Shown one piece after another: positions 13,976-25,010 of a stretch of 64,000 nt of DNA. The stretch's first letter is position 1. Each line of letters opens with the position of its first letter. This DNA comes from Rhizophagus irregularis (Eukaryota > Glomeromycota > Glomeromycetes > Glomerales > Glomeraceae), in the NCBI RefSeq assembly GCF_026210795.1, contig NC_089441.1, forward strand, positions 3,658,001 to 3,722,000, given 5' to 3'. The notes beneath the pieces are model-generated. The model made no database searches, was not told the DNA's origin, and was given only the letters and a program-made list of their open reading frames with translations. The position numbers and the translations under genes are program-made.

Positions 13976-14145
13976 CCAAAAATAATTAAAAATAATCTTC
14001 AAAAATAATCAAAAATAATCAAAAATAATCTTCAAAAATAATCTTCAAAAATAATCTTCAAAAATAACTTCCAAAAATAATCTTCAAAAATAATCTTCAA
14101 AAAATAAATCTTCAAAAAATAATAATCTTCAAAATAATCTATCAA
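13976..14145. repeat. 13-bp tandem array, AAAAATAATCTTC unit
   Basis: Roughly a dozen imperfect copies of AAAAATAATCTTC, some shortened to AAAAATAATC. It ends about 490 bp before the uL2m start codon, so it belongs to the promoter-distal spacer. Confidence 0.8.
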
Positions 14146-14631
14146 AAAAAAAAAAATATTCATTTAAACTAAAAAATATTTATAAAGTGATAAATGAGAG
14201 TGATAAACCGAAAAAATCAACCCCATAAAAAAAAAAAATTTAAAATTTAAAAAATTTTTCTTTGTTTAAATAAAATTATATCTGGTAAAACTTGGTATAA
14301 TATTTTCCACATGTTATTACGTTTTTACAGGAAAATTTACCTGCAATTAAATACAAACTGCGTAATCTAAAATGCTGGTATGATATCATTTAACTTTTTG
14401 GCTGAAATTACAACTTTTTTTTTTTTTAAAACTTAAAACACAAATATTTTTTGGTATATATATTGTGTCACACAAAACCGAAAAATCGGAAAAATATCAG
14501 CCAATCATTTTCCCACGCACAAAAAAATTTTTTTTGATAATCTAACATCCACTCACATGATGATTTTTTTTTTCCCTACGTGTCAACTAACGAACTACTA
14601 GAGTCCAAACTTTAATGTTTTAAAAAAAAAA

Positions 14632-15741
14632 ATGTTTATCAATAGATTATATTCCAATTCTATATTAATAAAACTTTTAAATAATCATCCTCGTAATTTA
14701 TTTAATGTAATCAATAATTATAAAAATCCAACATTTCAACTTATAAATCATCCTTCAATTAATGTTATTCCAAATAGGACATACGCTAGTGCTACCAAAA
14801 AATCAATTACTGTGACTTTATTAAAACCACCAAAAAAAACAGAACCCGTAGAATTAACACAAGGAAAATTTAAAACTTATACCCCACGTACACCAGGTCT
14901 TCGTTGGTTAAAAAGACCCGTAAACGATCATTTATGGAAAGGAAAACCAATTCGTAAACTTACTGTACCTAAAAAGAAAAATTCTGGTAGAAATCATCAT
15001 GGTTGTATTACTGTAAGGCATCAAGGAGGAGGTCATAAAAGACGTATTCGTGTAATTGATTTTTATAGATGGGATCCTTCACCTCATGAAGTTATTCGTA
15101 TTGAATATGATCCAAATCGTTCCGCTCATTTGGCTTTGTTACGAAATACAATCAATGAGACATATTCTTATATTATTGCTCCATACAATCTTCAACCTGG
15201 TACTATTGTAAGATCATTTCGTCGATCTTCAAATAATGAAAGTGTTCAAAATTTTCAAGATTCTGAGATAACAAAAGTTATACCTATAGAAAAAGGTAAT
15301 TGTATGCCATTAAAATTAATTCCGGTTGGGACTACAATAAGTTGTATTGGGTTAAAACCTGATGGTCCTGCAATATTATGTCGTTCGGCTGGAGTTTCTG
15401 CTCAATTGGTTCGTACAGGTGAGAAAGGTTATGCTCAAGTAAAATTAAAAAGTAGTGAAGTTAGGTTGATACATGTGGATTGTTGTGCCACGATTGGAAC
15501 TATTTCAAATCCTGATCATCAACATGCTACTTTAGGAAAAGCAGGTAGAAGTAGATGGTTAGGTGTTAGACCAACTGTTAGAGGTGTTGCGATGAATGCT
15601 GTTGATCATCCTCATGGTGGTGGAAGAGGTAAAAGTAAAGGAAATAGGCATCCTGTAAGTCCTTGGGGTGTTTTAGCTAAGGGTGGTAAAACCAGAAAGA
15701 AACCAAATAAATGGGTTATTAAACCTAGACCGAGAAGATAA
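14632..15741 (+). CDS. RML2: mitochondrial large-subunit ribosomal protein uL2m
   Basis: Component of the mitochondrial 50S-like subunit, where uL2 supports the peptidyl-transferase centre and subunit joining. The single exon encodes 369 aa. The N-terminus (about residues 1-55) is rich in Arg, Asn and hydrophobics with few acids, as expected for a mitochondrial presequence, ending near YASATKK. The OB-fold/KOW body follows: GRNHHGCITVRHQGGGHKRR (about 118-137), RVIDFYRWDPSP, IEYDPNRSAHLALL and the conserved C-terminal MNAVDHPHGGGRGKSKG (about 321-337), which includes the conserved uL2 histidine loop. The length is longer than bacterial L2 because of the presequence. It is the only host gene here with no coding intron, while its neighbours have three to ten exons. 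The start is the first ATG after stops in all frames and gives a sensible presequence. Confidence 0.97.
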   Translation: MFINRLYSNSILIKLLNNHPRNLFNVINNYKNPTFQLINHPSINVIPNRTYASATKKSITVTLLKPPKKTEPVELTQGKFKTYTPRTPGLRWLKRPVNDHLWKGKPIRKLTVPKKKNSGRNHHGCITVRHQGGGHKRRIRVIDFYRWDPSPHEVIRIEYDPNRSAHLALLRNTINETYSYIIAPYNLQPGTIVRSFRRSSNNESVQNFQDSEITKVIPIEKGNCMPLKLIPVGTTISCIGLKPDGPAILCRSAGVSAQLVRTGEKGYAQVKLKSSEVRLIHVDCCATIGTISNPDHQHATLGKAGRSRWLGVRPTVRGVAMNAVDHPHGGGRGKSKGNRHPVSPWGVLAKGGKTRKKPNKWVIKPRPRR

Positions 15742-16254
15742 AATAAAATATCGATTTTTTCAAGTTGTATGATTGAATTGTTATATGATTAATAAAATCA
15801 AATTGTATTTCAAATCAAATTGTATTTCAAATCAAATTGTATTTTTCTCAAATAAATGTGCGATTTATTAAATTTTTTAATAGACTTTTTTTTTTAATTA
15901 TCTTTAACTATGGAGTTAAATTATGGAGATACGGATCAAAATTAATTATTTTCTCTATTAGTATTTAAAAAGATTTAAAAGTTTAGTATAAAATGATAAA
16001 TCTTCTAATTACAAAAAAAAGGTTTGATGTTAAAAAAAAAGAATTAAATTAAATTACATTCTGTTTATGTTATTTATATAAATATTGTAAAATACAAAAA
16101 GAAGAAGAAAAATATTTATAATTTTTTTTATATTTAAAAAAAATTTATGTGAAAAATCCCATTTCATAATTTACAGAATGTATAAATTATAAAGATGTTT
16201 GTAAATAAAACTCTATATTAACAATGTCTTTTTTTTTTTTTTTTTAAAAAAAAA
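15742..16254. other. convergent 3' intergenic spacer
   Basis: Lies between the convergent uL2m and mannosyltransferase genes. It contains three tandem copies of a 17-bp AAATCAAATTGTATTTC unit (about 15795-15845) just after the uL2m stop, probably in its 3' UTR, then AT-rich DNA with no recognisable gene. Confidence 0.6.
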
Positions 16255-17726
16255 TTAAAGTGAAAACCAAGATGGTAAACAAGAACCCCATGTAAAATCT
16301 ATTTAAAATTAAAAATAATTAATTAATATGAAATAAAATATCATGTATTTAAAAAAAAAATGTTAAAATAAATTTTTACCAAATGTTTTTTCAGGATTAC
16401 AATGACATTTTCCCCCTTCATGAACATCTTTCTCAATGGGACAATGTTCAAATGGATCATGTCTGTATGATATATCATTAAAAAAATGTATTTGATTTTT
16501 TTCTAGGAATAATGCGAGTGCAATTGTATGAACTGGTGCGTCTCCCCATCTAAAATAACAAATAATTTTTTTTTTTAAAAAAAAAAGGATTCTTTGATGG
16601 TAAAGATGGTAAAAAAAAATTGTATTACCTTTCATAAAAAAATCCTCCAGCTTTATCTAAGAATTCAAAAAATTTAATATACTTTTCGCTTCTCCAGAAA
16701 TTTAAATCTCCGATTTCAAAATTACTCCAAAAATGGCACCTTATAATAAAAATTTAATCAATAAAATATATATTAAAAATAACAAAAAAATGAACCAACT
16801 CACATGTTATAATTTTTTCCTGTATTGGATATGAATTTCATAGCACTATTTTTATTCATATATTCAGGATATTCTTTTGTAAATTCTTTAACTGTATCCC
16901 ATAAAGTAGGAATAGTCTCTTTTACTTCCATAAGTGCGATCGTAAAGCCATATGTTATATTGTTCTTTTTAATAAATTTAAATACATCATAATCTATATC
17001 ACACATGAATTCAACTCCGGGTTCTAATCTCCAATAGTAATCATATTGTTCTATAAGTGGATGACGGAAAAAGAATCCGGAATTGAATCGGCACATATGA
17101 CGATAAGACTCCGAACCACCGTATATTACTTTATCTTCCTCCATTTTCTTACGAGCATATAATGCTTCAGTTTGATTTATCCAAGATGGATAACTCCACA
17201 TTTCTACCGGTATTAAACCTTTATAAAAAAAATAATAATAATAATTAAATACTAATAATACCAATAATATTTACAGAAAAAAAAAAATTATGTAATTTTC
17301 TCATCAATATATACCATATTTTGTCTCGGCATTTGTCATTGCTTTTGTTGACTCAATAAATTCTTTAGTAAATTCTTTATCATTTAAGAATACATACGGA
17401 TACTGAAATTTTTTATTAAATCTATCTTCAAATTGTCTCATAGAAGACATTAAACTAGATAATTCTTCATTTCTAACAAGTACAACTATTGCACCATTTT
17501 CTCTTGTCTTATTCTCATAATTAAAATCGTAAAATAAAGTACGATCTTTTGTTGGATTAACATATTCATTTTCAAAAAATATTTGCCGATTTGATTTAAA
17601 TAATGTAATATCGAATAACGATAAAAAGAAAGCAAATGAAATTACGGACGATATTATGGTTAAAGCAATTAAGAATACGTACTGAAAGTACAGAGACCTT
17701 TGAGACGGTTTTTTTATTATAACCAT
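16255..17726 (-). CDS. alpha-1,2-mannosyltransferase, GT15 (KTR/MNT1/KRE2) family
   Basis: Golgi type II membrane enzyme that adds alpha-1,2-linked mannose from GDP-mannose to O- and N-glycans of cell-wall and secreted glycoproteins; the family is essentially fungal. Exons 17726-17315, 17218-16804, 16739-16629, 16549-16380 and 16298-16255 join in frame to 383 aa. A basic cytosolic tail precedes one transmembrane segment (about residues 16-40). The catalytic domain starts near residue 75 ([11 protein letters not shown], conserved family start). Family hallmarks follow in order: [25 protein letters not shown], the metal/donor site [68 protein letters not shown] and the C-terminal [12 protein letters not shown]. 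Length matches the family. It faces TRP5 across 619 bp and is convergent with uL2m. Which yeast paralogue it matches cannot be decided. Confidence 0.96.
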
Positions 17727-18345
17727 GTTTGAAGTATTAATACATCTAGAAAATATGGTTATTTTTGAGACTACAGAAAGTTAGTGCACGTTACGTACAA
17801 AAAAAAAATTTAAGGAGAAAAAAAAAATCCCGTTCAGCTAAGACTTTTTTTTATACGCCAAAAAAATAATCGATAAGCCTTTTTTTTTTCATTATATTAC
17901 AATATTTGTTTTTTCATAGCCTTAATAAATTACGAATATTTTTGTATGTTACGTTACTTCTTACTAAATTAACAATAAATGTTTTTATTTGGTACGATTT
18001 TCAGTGTAAGATAATCTTGCATTAAACAACATTAAACAACATTAAACATATGAAACTGACAACGAAAATCATTTTAGCTTAGTTAACCAACATAGCCCAA
18101 TCTCGCGATCTTGGCATGGCAAAGCAAAACTAGCATAACTGAAATTATTTTTTAGTCATCTATGCAGTTATGCAGTTACACGCATTTCTTGTCTCTTCTG
18201 ATTGGATAGATATAGGCGATCGAAATATGACGAATTATAATCATGCATCAATTAATTAAATTTTTAAATTATATAACATTTAGTTATTTTCTTTTTTTCT
18301 TTCCAAATTCCCCAAATTTTATAACAATTTCCCGAATTTTATAAC
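17727..18345. promoter_or_regulatory. divergent promoter region, GT15 / TRP5
   Basis: This 619-bp region separates the minus-strand mannosyltransferase start from the plus-strand TRP5 start and must hold both promoters. It contains ACATTAAACA repeated about three times near 18025-18050. No Gcn4-type TGACTC site was seen by eye close to TRP5, although one would be expected by analogy with yeast. Confidence 0.5.
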
Positions 18346-21172
18346 ATGTCAGTCGAATTGAACCAAGTTTTTCAACGTTGCCACGAACAAAGTACATATT
18401 TTTATATATATTTTTTTTAAAAAAGAAAACTAAATATGAACATTATATGTTTGTTTACGAAAATAACTTTTGACAAAAAATTATCTTTTAGAACGACCAG
18501 CTTTTGTAGCCTTTGTAACAGCTGGTTATCCGGATCCGGAAGAAACTGTTGATATATTATTAGGGCTTGAAGCTGGTGGAGCAGATATCATTGAATTAGG
18601 TGATTTGATTAATCAAGTATTTTCAATATAAAAAAATCAACTGATTAAAATTTCATAATTTTAAAAGGTATCCCTTTCACCGATCCTATGGTCGATGGCA
18701 AAACAATTCAAGAAGCAAATAACGTAATTTGATACTGATCAAATTTTATCTTTAGTACGATTTTTTCTATTGATTTAATCAGTTATTATGTCTATCCCAA
18801 TTTTTTGATAGGTTGCACTCGAAAATAAAGTAGACATTACGAAATGTTTATCATATGTATCTGAATCAAGAGCTAAAGGACTTAAAATTCCAATTGTATT
18901 CATGGGATATTATAATCCGATTCTTGCTTATGGTGAAGAAAAAATTGTTGATGAATGTAAAAGAGTCGGTATCAATGGAAATATCGTAGTTGATCTACCT
19001 CCTGAAGAATGTGAAAAGTTTAGAACCCTTTGTAAAGGGAAAGGGTATGCATACTTTTAGAAATCAAAAGACGTCACCCCTAAATAGGGTGTCCTAAACA
19101 AATACTCTGTTCTCTTGTGTCCTATAGTCTAAGTTATATACCACTTGTCGCTCCTTCGACTACTGACGCGCGTATACGTCACCTTGCAAGTGTTGCAGAT
19201 ACTTTTATATACGTGGTGTCAAGAATGGGAGTTACGGGTTCAGAAATTCTTAATAAGGAATTACCAAAAATAGTTGCAAAAGTCCGTAAATGTACAAAAT
19301 TACCACTTGCTGTCGGTTTTGGTGTAACCACAAGAGAAGATTTTAAAATGGTTGGTTTACATGCTGATGGTGTTGTGATTGGTAGCAAGATCATTAATAT
19401 CTTGAAGTCAGCACGTAAGTTTTTTAATTTAAAATTTGTGTTTTTAATTCTGAATTGAAATATTAAGATCTTTTACTTGTTTAGCCAAAGGTAAAAGAGC
19501 CGAAGCCGTAAAATCGTACGCATTGGAAGTTAGTGGCAGGAGTGTTGAAGAAGTTAAAGAAGCATATGTTGGAAAAACAGAATTTAATAATACTCAAAGC
19601 ATTCAGAATGTCGATGATAATGTATTAATAATTTCAATCTTTTGAATTTTTCTTTTAAATACATTATGACGTATGATTTTAAAAAAAATTCTTTTTTAGG
19701 CTACTTCACTTCATGCATTAGATGCTCGATTTGGTAATTTTGGAGGTCAATATGTTCCAGAGGCTTTGATCGAATGTTTATCTGAACTTGAAAAAGTATG
19801 GTTATATTTATTTTGTTTCTATATTTTCGTTCTTATATATTCGTACATAACATGTAATATATATAATTAATAGGTTTTTGTACAAGTAAAAGATGATCCA
19901 GAATTCTGGAAAGAATTTCGATCATATTATGATTATATGGGTAGAGAATCACAATTACAATTCGCAGATAGATTAACAGCAGATGTTGGGGGTGCAAAAA
20001 TTTGGTTAAAAAGGGAAGATTTAAATCATACAGGATCTCATAAGATTAATAATGCAGTTGGACAAGTATTATTAGCAAAACGTATTGGTAAGAAAAGAAT
20101 TATTGCCGAAACTGGAGCCGGACAACATGGTGTTGCTACCGCGACTGTTTGTGCAAAATTTGGATTAGAATGTGTTGTTTATATGGGTGCCGAAGATGTT
20201 AGAAGACAAGCTTTAAACGTTTTTAGAATGCGATTATTAGGAGCTAAAGTTGTTTCTGTAGAATCAGGAAGTAAAACATTGAAAGATGCTATTAATGAAG
20301 CTACTAGAGATTGGGTATCCACCGTTGAATATACACATTATTTAATTGGTTCAGCAATTGGACCTCATCCGTTCCCAACAATTGTAAGAGAATTCCAAAG
20401 TGTAATTGGAAAAGAATCTAAAGCACAAATGCTAGAAAAAGCTGGTAAATTACCTGATGCGGTTGTTGCTTGTGTTGGTGGAGGAAGTAATGCTATTGGA
20501 ATGTTTCATCCTTTTGTCAATGATAAAAGTGTAAAAATTATAGGAGTTGAAGCTGGTGGAGATGGTAATACAAAGTTTATTTCTTTTTCCTTGTGACCTT
20601 TTATAAATAGTTTAAAAAATTTGAACATTTTTTTTTTTAATTTAATTTAGGAACGGATACCGAATTGCACTCAGCAACTTTATCCATGGGTACACCTGGA
20701 GTGTTACATGGAACACGTACTTATTTATTACAAGATAATAAGGGTCAAATCAAATCTACACATAGTATTAGTGCAGGATTAGATTATCCTGGTGTAGGAC
20801 CTGAACATTCATGGCTTAAAGATATAGGTCGTGCAAATTATGTTGCTGTTTCTGATAAAGAAGCTTTAATTGGGTTTAGGAAACTTTCAGAGTTGGAAGG
20901 AATTATTCCTGGTACGTTTTTTTACTTTTTTAAGAATTTAATTATTAAATTTTTGGATTACTAAAATTTTTATCTTCCTATAATAAATAGCTCTTGAATC
21001 AAGTCACGCTATTTATTATGCTTTGCAACTTGCATCTTCAATGAATAAAGATCAAGATATTTTAGTATGTCTTAGTGGTCGTGGTGATAAAGATGTTGTA
21101 TCCGTTGCCGAAGCTTTACCTAAATATGGTCCCCAAATTGATTGGGATCTTAGATTCGAATCTTACAATTAA
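18346..21172 (+). CDS. TRP5: bifunctional tryptophan synthase (alpha-beta fusion)
   Basis: Catalyses the last step of tryptophan synthesis: the alpha domain cleaves indole-3-glycerol phosphate, and the beta domain condenses indole with serine using pyridoxal phosphate. Exons: 18346-18391, 18492-18599, 18668-18723, 18812-19044, 19128-19414, 19485-19621, 19700-19795, 19874-20564, 20651-20911 and 20991-21172. They total 698 aa, close to the roughly 707 aa of the yeast enzyme. The alpha domain (about 1-275) shows [20 protein letters not shown] with the catalytic Glu near residue 50, and [10 protein letters not shown] with the catalytic Asp near residue 61. The beta domain begins about 310 with [15 protein letters not shown]. 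It has the PLP lysine in [27 protein letters not shown], the phosphate loop [14 protein letters not shown] and the C-terminal LSGRGDKDV. Alpha-then-beta fusion order is the fungal arrangement. Tail-to-tail with delta-COP, stops 232 bp apart. Confidence 0.98.
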
Positions 21173-21404
21173 ATTTACATGTTATTTAAATTATTTGCTT
21201 TCTAAATTAGAAACAAAATTAATTTAATAGACAATCATACTTTTAAAAGAAAATATAATAAAATTTCATTAAATCTATATCAATTTATCAATTTGTGTAA
21301 ACCTATATATCGAATCTAATTTCGTTCATTTTATAATTTCAGATATGAATTTTACAAATAAAATTATATAATTATATAATAAATTAGATTAAAATATTTT
21401 TATT

Positions 21405-23685
21405 TTACACAACATTATATTCTTCAGCTGTTAAAAGCTTTTCTTTGGAAAAAGTCACAGGTGCACCCGTTTCAATAAGAGTTACTTCCAAAGCCTAAAT
21501 CAAATAAATTATATTGAGAAAGTTGGAAAATATTATAAAGAAACATAATTTTCCTTTATAACAAAATTATTACACTTACGTCTACATCACAAAACATTTT
21601 TTCGCTAATAAATGACACTCTAACAGGGAAAAAAGCGTTTACATCATCACCCGCAATATTAAACTCTAAAGAGCCTTGCTTATTAGAAGCGTCAATAATA
21701 GGCAACTGCCAGTCTAAAGTTCTTGCTTGACGATTTACTTCATAATGACCATCCACGTCACCAACAACAGGATTTCCTCCAGAACTTGAAATTACAAAGG
21801 AAAAATATATGATTATGAAAATTACCCTTAATTAAGATTTAGACGATATGTATTGCTTACTTACGGTAAAGGAATAGATATTAATACGTCTTTAAATTCT
21901 TGTTCATCATTCTCTAATTCATATTCGATATTAACATCGAATGTTCCATCACCAGACGGAGAAGGCCAACAATTTACTAAAGTTAAGTTTCAATTAAATA
22001 AAGTGCAAAAAAAAGTTTAAAGAGATGGAACAAGTTGTAATTAATCATACTTGATAATGGAATTACAGTTTCGTCTTTAGTAATATAACGCCATCTTAGT
22101 ACACCTAATGGTTGGTTGACAGGAAATCCTTTGGTGGAATTCTTCAAAGCAATAATGCTATCACTTGAAAATAGCTTCTTATCGACATAAGGATGAGTCT
22201 GAGATAATTATTAATAAACTATAATATGAGTATTTTATGTAATGAACAATTGTATAAAAAATATAGACAATCAAAAAATAATAACCTTAAATTGCACTGC
22301 ACTCTCATCATCAGCACGAACAGACATCTTAATTTTTGTCAAGTTTGGATCGGAAATAGTTAACTCTAGGTCACCTTTAACCTCCAAGCTTTCTAAACCT
22401 CCATCTCTGTTAGCTTGCAAAGAAATCTTTTCCATGATTGTAACGTGTACACTAAACGACAATTGTATATAAAATTTAATATTGATCATAAAAAAAAAAT
22501 GGGATGTTATAGTTAAGATTCAAACCTTTCTATGTGAACTTTTGAAATAGAAGTCGACGTCCTGACATTGGGCTGCTTCTCAGTAACTTCTTCAAAACCA
22601 ACTTCATTTTTAACAGCTTCGAATAAATCAGCACCCTTCTGTTTACGTCCAAGCTGCATACCCTTAGTTTTAGATGAAGGTGGAGTGGGTGAACTATATG
22701 AAAATTTATATTTATACAATTATTTTTAAAAATTTTTTTTAACAAAATTAATCGGGCATAACTCGATATCATACCTACTATATGATGAACGTATACTATC
22801 ATCGAAAGTCGTTTGAACTTGCGGTTCAGCATATGAAGAGGGTCTATTAATTGATTGAACGAAGCTACTTCCAAAAGATGTACCACCACCACGTTTAAGC
22901 ATTTCCTTTTTCTGCATTTCCAATTGCTTAGCCCTTCTCTTGAGCTCTTCCTTAGCTTCTTGTTCTTTATTCTAATAAATAAATAATAATAAATATTTAT
23001 TCTGTTATGACATAATTTAATAAAAAAGATGAAAATCTTACTCTTGCTATTATTTCTTGAATCTTCTCTTCATGACTTTCCATTTCTGTGATGCTCTTGA
23101 CTTGTGCCAAATTAACATTTTCTCGATAACCTAATGAAACAATTTCATCAAAAGTACTCAATAACTCAAAGCTATTTCTCAAAATTTCTCTTTCGTCATT
23201 CGATCGGCAAACATCAGATACCACACGAGCAAATAAATGTAAGGTATCAATATCTTGCAAGATATTGGATTGACGATTGGTAATAAGAACCATGTAAAGT
23301 TCATCAAGAGGCTGATAAACATAACGAACATGTTCAGTCTCAATTGTAGTATGCTGCTGTCCAGCGCTCGTCAACTTAGGAAAAGATGCAAGAAGACCTT
23401 CTATTCTAGCGCGTGGCATTTCGCGAAATTGACGAGAGATCACAGCTACAGAAAATATTTCAAAGAATTAACAATGATCTATAATTTGTCGATAATTCGA
23501 TCAATTGAAATATGGCATAAATTGGAAATCGAATTAATAATGAAAAATAGATTTCCTACCTTTTCCGCCTTTTGTACATATCGATGCTGCCAAAACAACC
23601 TATTATTACATTGGCAGTTAAGAATCAAACGTCTTTATAATATAGTAAGAAAGTCTCATTAAAAACGAAGAGAAAAACAGACCAT
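21405..23685 (-). CDS. RET2: coatomer subunit delta (delta-COP)
   Basis: Subunit of the COPI coat that forms Golgi-to-ER and intra-Golgi vesicles. Exons (minus): 23685-23683, 23599-23560, 23445-23042, 22971-22775, 22693-22526, 22451-22286, 22198-22051, 21976-21865, 21784-21580 and 21494-21405. They sum to 510 aa, matching the roughly 511-546 aa of animal and yeast delta-COP. The longin-like small-chain domain fills about residues 1-140 (VVLAASICTKGGKAVISRQF, YVYQPLDELYMVLIT). It is followed by a Lys/Glu helix (KEELKRRAKQLEMQKKE), a Ser/Pro linker and the mu-homology domain from about 265 to the end (ESVHVTIMEKISLQ, PVNQPLGVLRWRY, PLSINCWPSPSGDG, EKLLTAEEYNVV). The first coding exon is only the ATG; its donor GTCTGT is atypical, so this start is less sure than the rest. 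It shares a 205-bp divergent promoter with SND2. Confidence 0.96.
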
Positions 23686-23890
23686 TGTTTCGATTTTAAG
23701 AGGGAAAAGGACTGATATAAACAAGTCGTCAAACTACAGTCTTGTCGGTATATAATATCATTTAATGGTGAAAATTAAAAAAAAAATTTTTTCAGTTGCG
23801 TTGGATGTTGTGCGACACAAACGTTGTATTACATAAATTAAAAACGCATTATTAAAAAATATTTGATCCTCTTCAAATTTATCTTAAAAT
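23686..23890. promoter_or_regulatory. divergent promoter region, RET2 / SND2
   Basis: A 205-bp interval separates two start codons that point away from each other. It contains an A-run abutting a T-run at about 23778-23796. Both flanking genes encode endomembrane proteins, so joint regulation is plausible but inferred. Confidence 0.5.
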
Positions 23891-24719
23891 ATGGTGAGCG
23901 ATCATAATTCCTTACTGACCTTAACCACTATTTATTTCTTTCTAAAATTAATTTTCGTATTTGAAAGGCAAAACAATCCGATAAAAAAATTGCTCAGGAA
24001 AATCTTCGATATTTAAGGAATCTTAAGCAAGGTTTCTTAACCGTAAACGTAAGTTTGGAAGCAAAGCTAACCTATTACTTATATGAATAAGTTATCTAAT
24101 TTAATTATGTTTATTTGGTTTATTTGTTAACAGGCGATTTATATTCTTTATCAAGTTCTTTATAATTATAATACATTCACATTTTGGTTAGCTACAGGAT
24201 ATTTAGTAACGACAGGCATAAGTTTATTTCTTTGGAAACAACTCGTAATATATGGTTCACCAAGATATTCATCAGATGGAACTGTTATTTGGCCGGGAGA
24301 GGATTTGAATTCTGAAGGCTTAACCGCGTAAGTCTTTAATTTTGTTTAGATATCAATTGACTCAACTTTAACACTTAACAACGTATTATTAGGTATATGT
24401 TTGATATAATTTATATAACATGGTTTGTACATATAACAAGCATGTTTTTCGCATGGGCATGGTATATACTTTTGGTGGTAAGTAATTAAGTAATTAACAT
24501 CTAATCTTAAATATGTAGAGAGTTATTTGACATTTACTTAAATTTGCAACATAGATCCCGAGTTTTGCAATTTACAAAATTTGGACATTTTTCATAAAAC
24601 CAAATTTCTTTTCTGGTGATAATATGGCGGGATCAGATTTTCAAAAAAGCAAACGTCAAAAGAAACTTGAAAAGCGGCAACAAGAAGGAAATGCTAAAAT
24701 TAAATATGCTAGAATATAG
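23891..24719 (+). CDS. SND2: SRP-independent ER targeting protein 2 / TMEM208 homologue
   Basis: ER membrane protein of the SND route, which targets proteins to the ER independently of SRP, with TMEM208 as its animal counterpart. Exons 23891-23893, 23968-24048, 24134-24327, 24393-24477 and 24555-24719 join in frame to 175 aa, the family's usual size. After a short basic N-terminus (AKQSDKKIAQENLRYLRNLK) there are hydrophobic segments around residues 35-72 (TFWLATGYLVTTGISLFLW) and, after the polar loop YSSDGTVIWPGEDLNSEGLT, around 96-130 (HITSMFFAWAWYILLVIPSF). The tail is lysine-rich and cytosolic (SKRQKKLEKRQQEGNAKIKY). The loop ending in GEDLNSEGLTAYMFDIIYIT is characteristic of TMEM208/DUF788. 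As in its divergent neighbour, the start codon alone forms exon 1, here with a good donor (GTGAGC). Tail-to-tail with UTP5. Confidence 0.92.
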
Positions 24720-25010
24720 CTAAACTAGAAAATTAAAAGGGCTTACATTCAGGAAATTTCACACATAGTAAGTCGAAACCGAAGGGATGAAATATTTTTT
24801 TTTAATAAAATTCAATACAAAATTGTAATCAATATTTTGATTACGAAATATAAAAAAAATTTACAAATAATTAAAAAGTCAATAAAAAGAATATCTTCGA
24901 ATAAAATTATTAATACTTTTCTTTTCTATTTTGGTAAATATTAAAATTGACTCCCTAATGACATTAGTATAATTGAAATGAATATTAAACATCATTCTCA
25001 GATCGACACT

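Larger units (their letters stand above)
6305..14631. other. 8.3-kb gene-free AT-rich region
   Basis: No gene was recognised on either strand. Open frames here (for example 7199-7453, 9717-10075, 12398-12586) are composed of Lys/Asn/Phe/Ile-rich sequence from homopolymers and show no domain or exon-intron logic. Visible contents are T-run/A-run junctions (7227-7247, 8124-8148, 12793-12812), a perfect AT palindrome at 8540-8580, and tandem repeats at 13539-13628 and 13976-14145. A few patches of more balanced composition (about 7640-7710, 8220-8420, 10620-10700) could be decayed genes or regulatory DNA, but nothing specific can be named. Confidence 0.6.
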
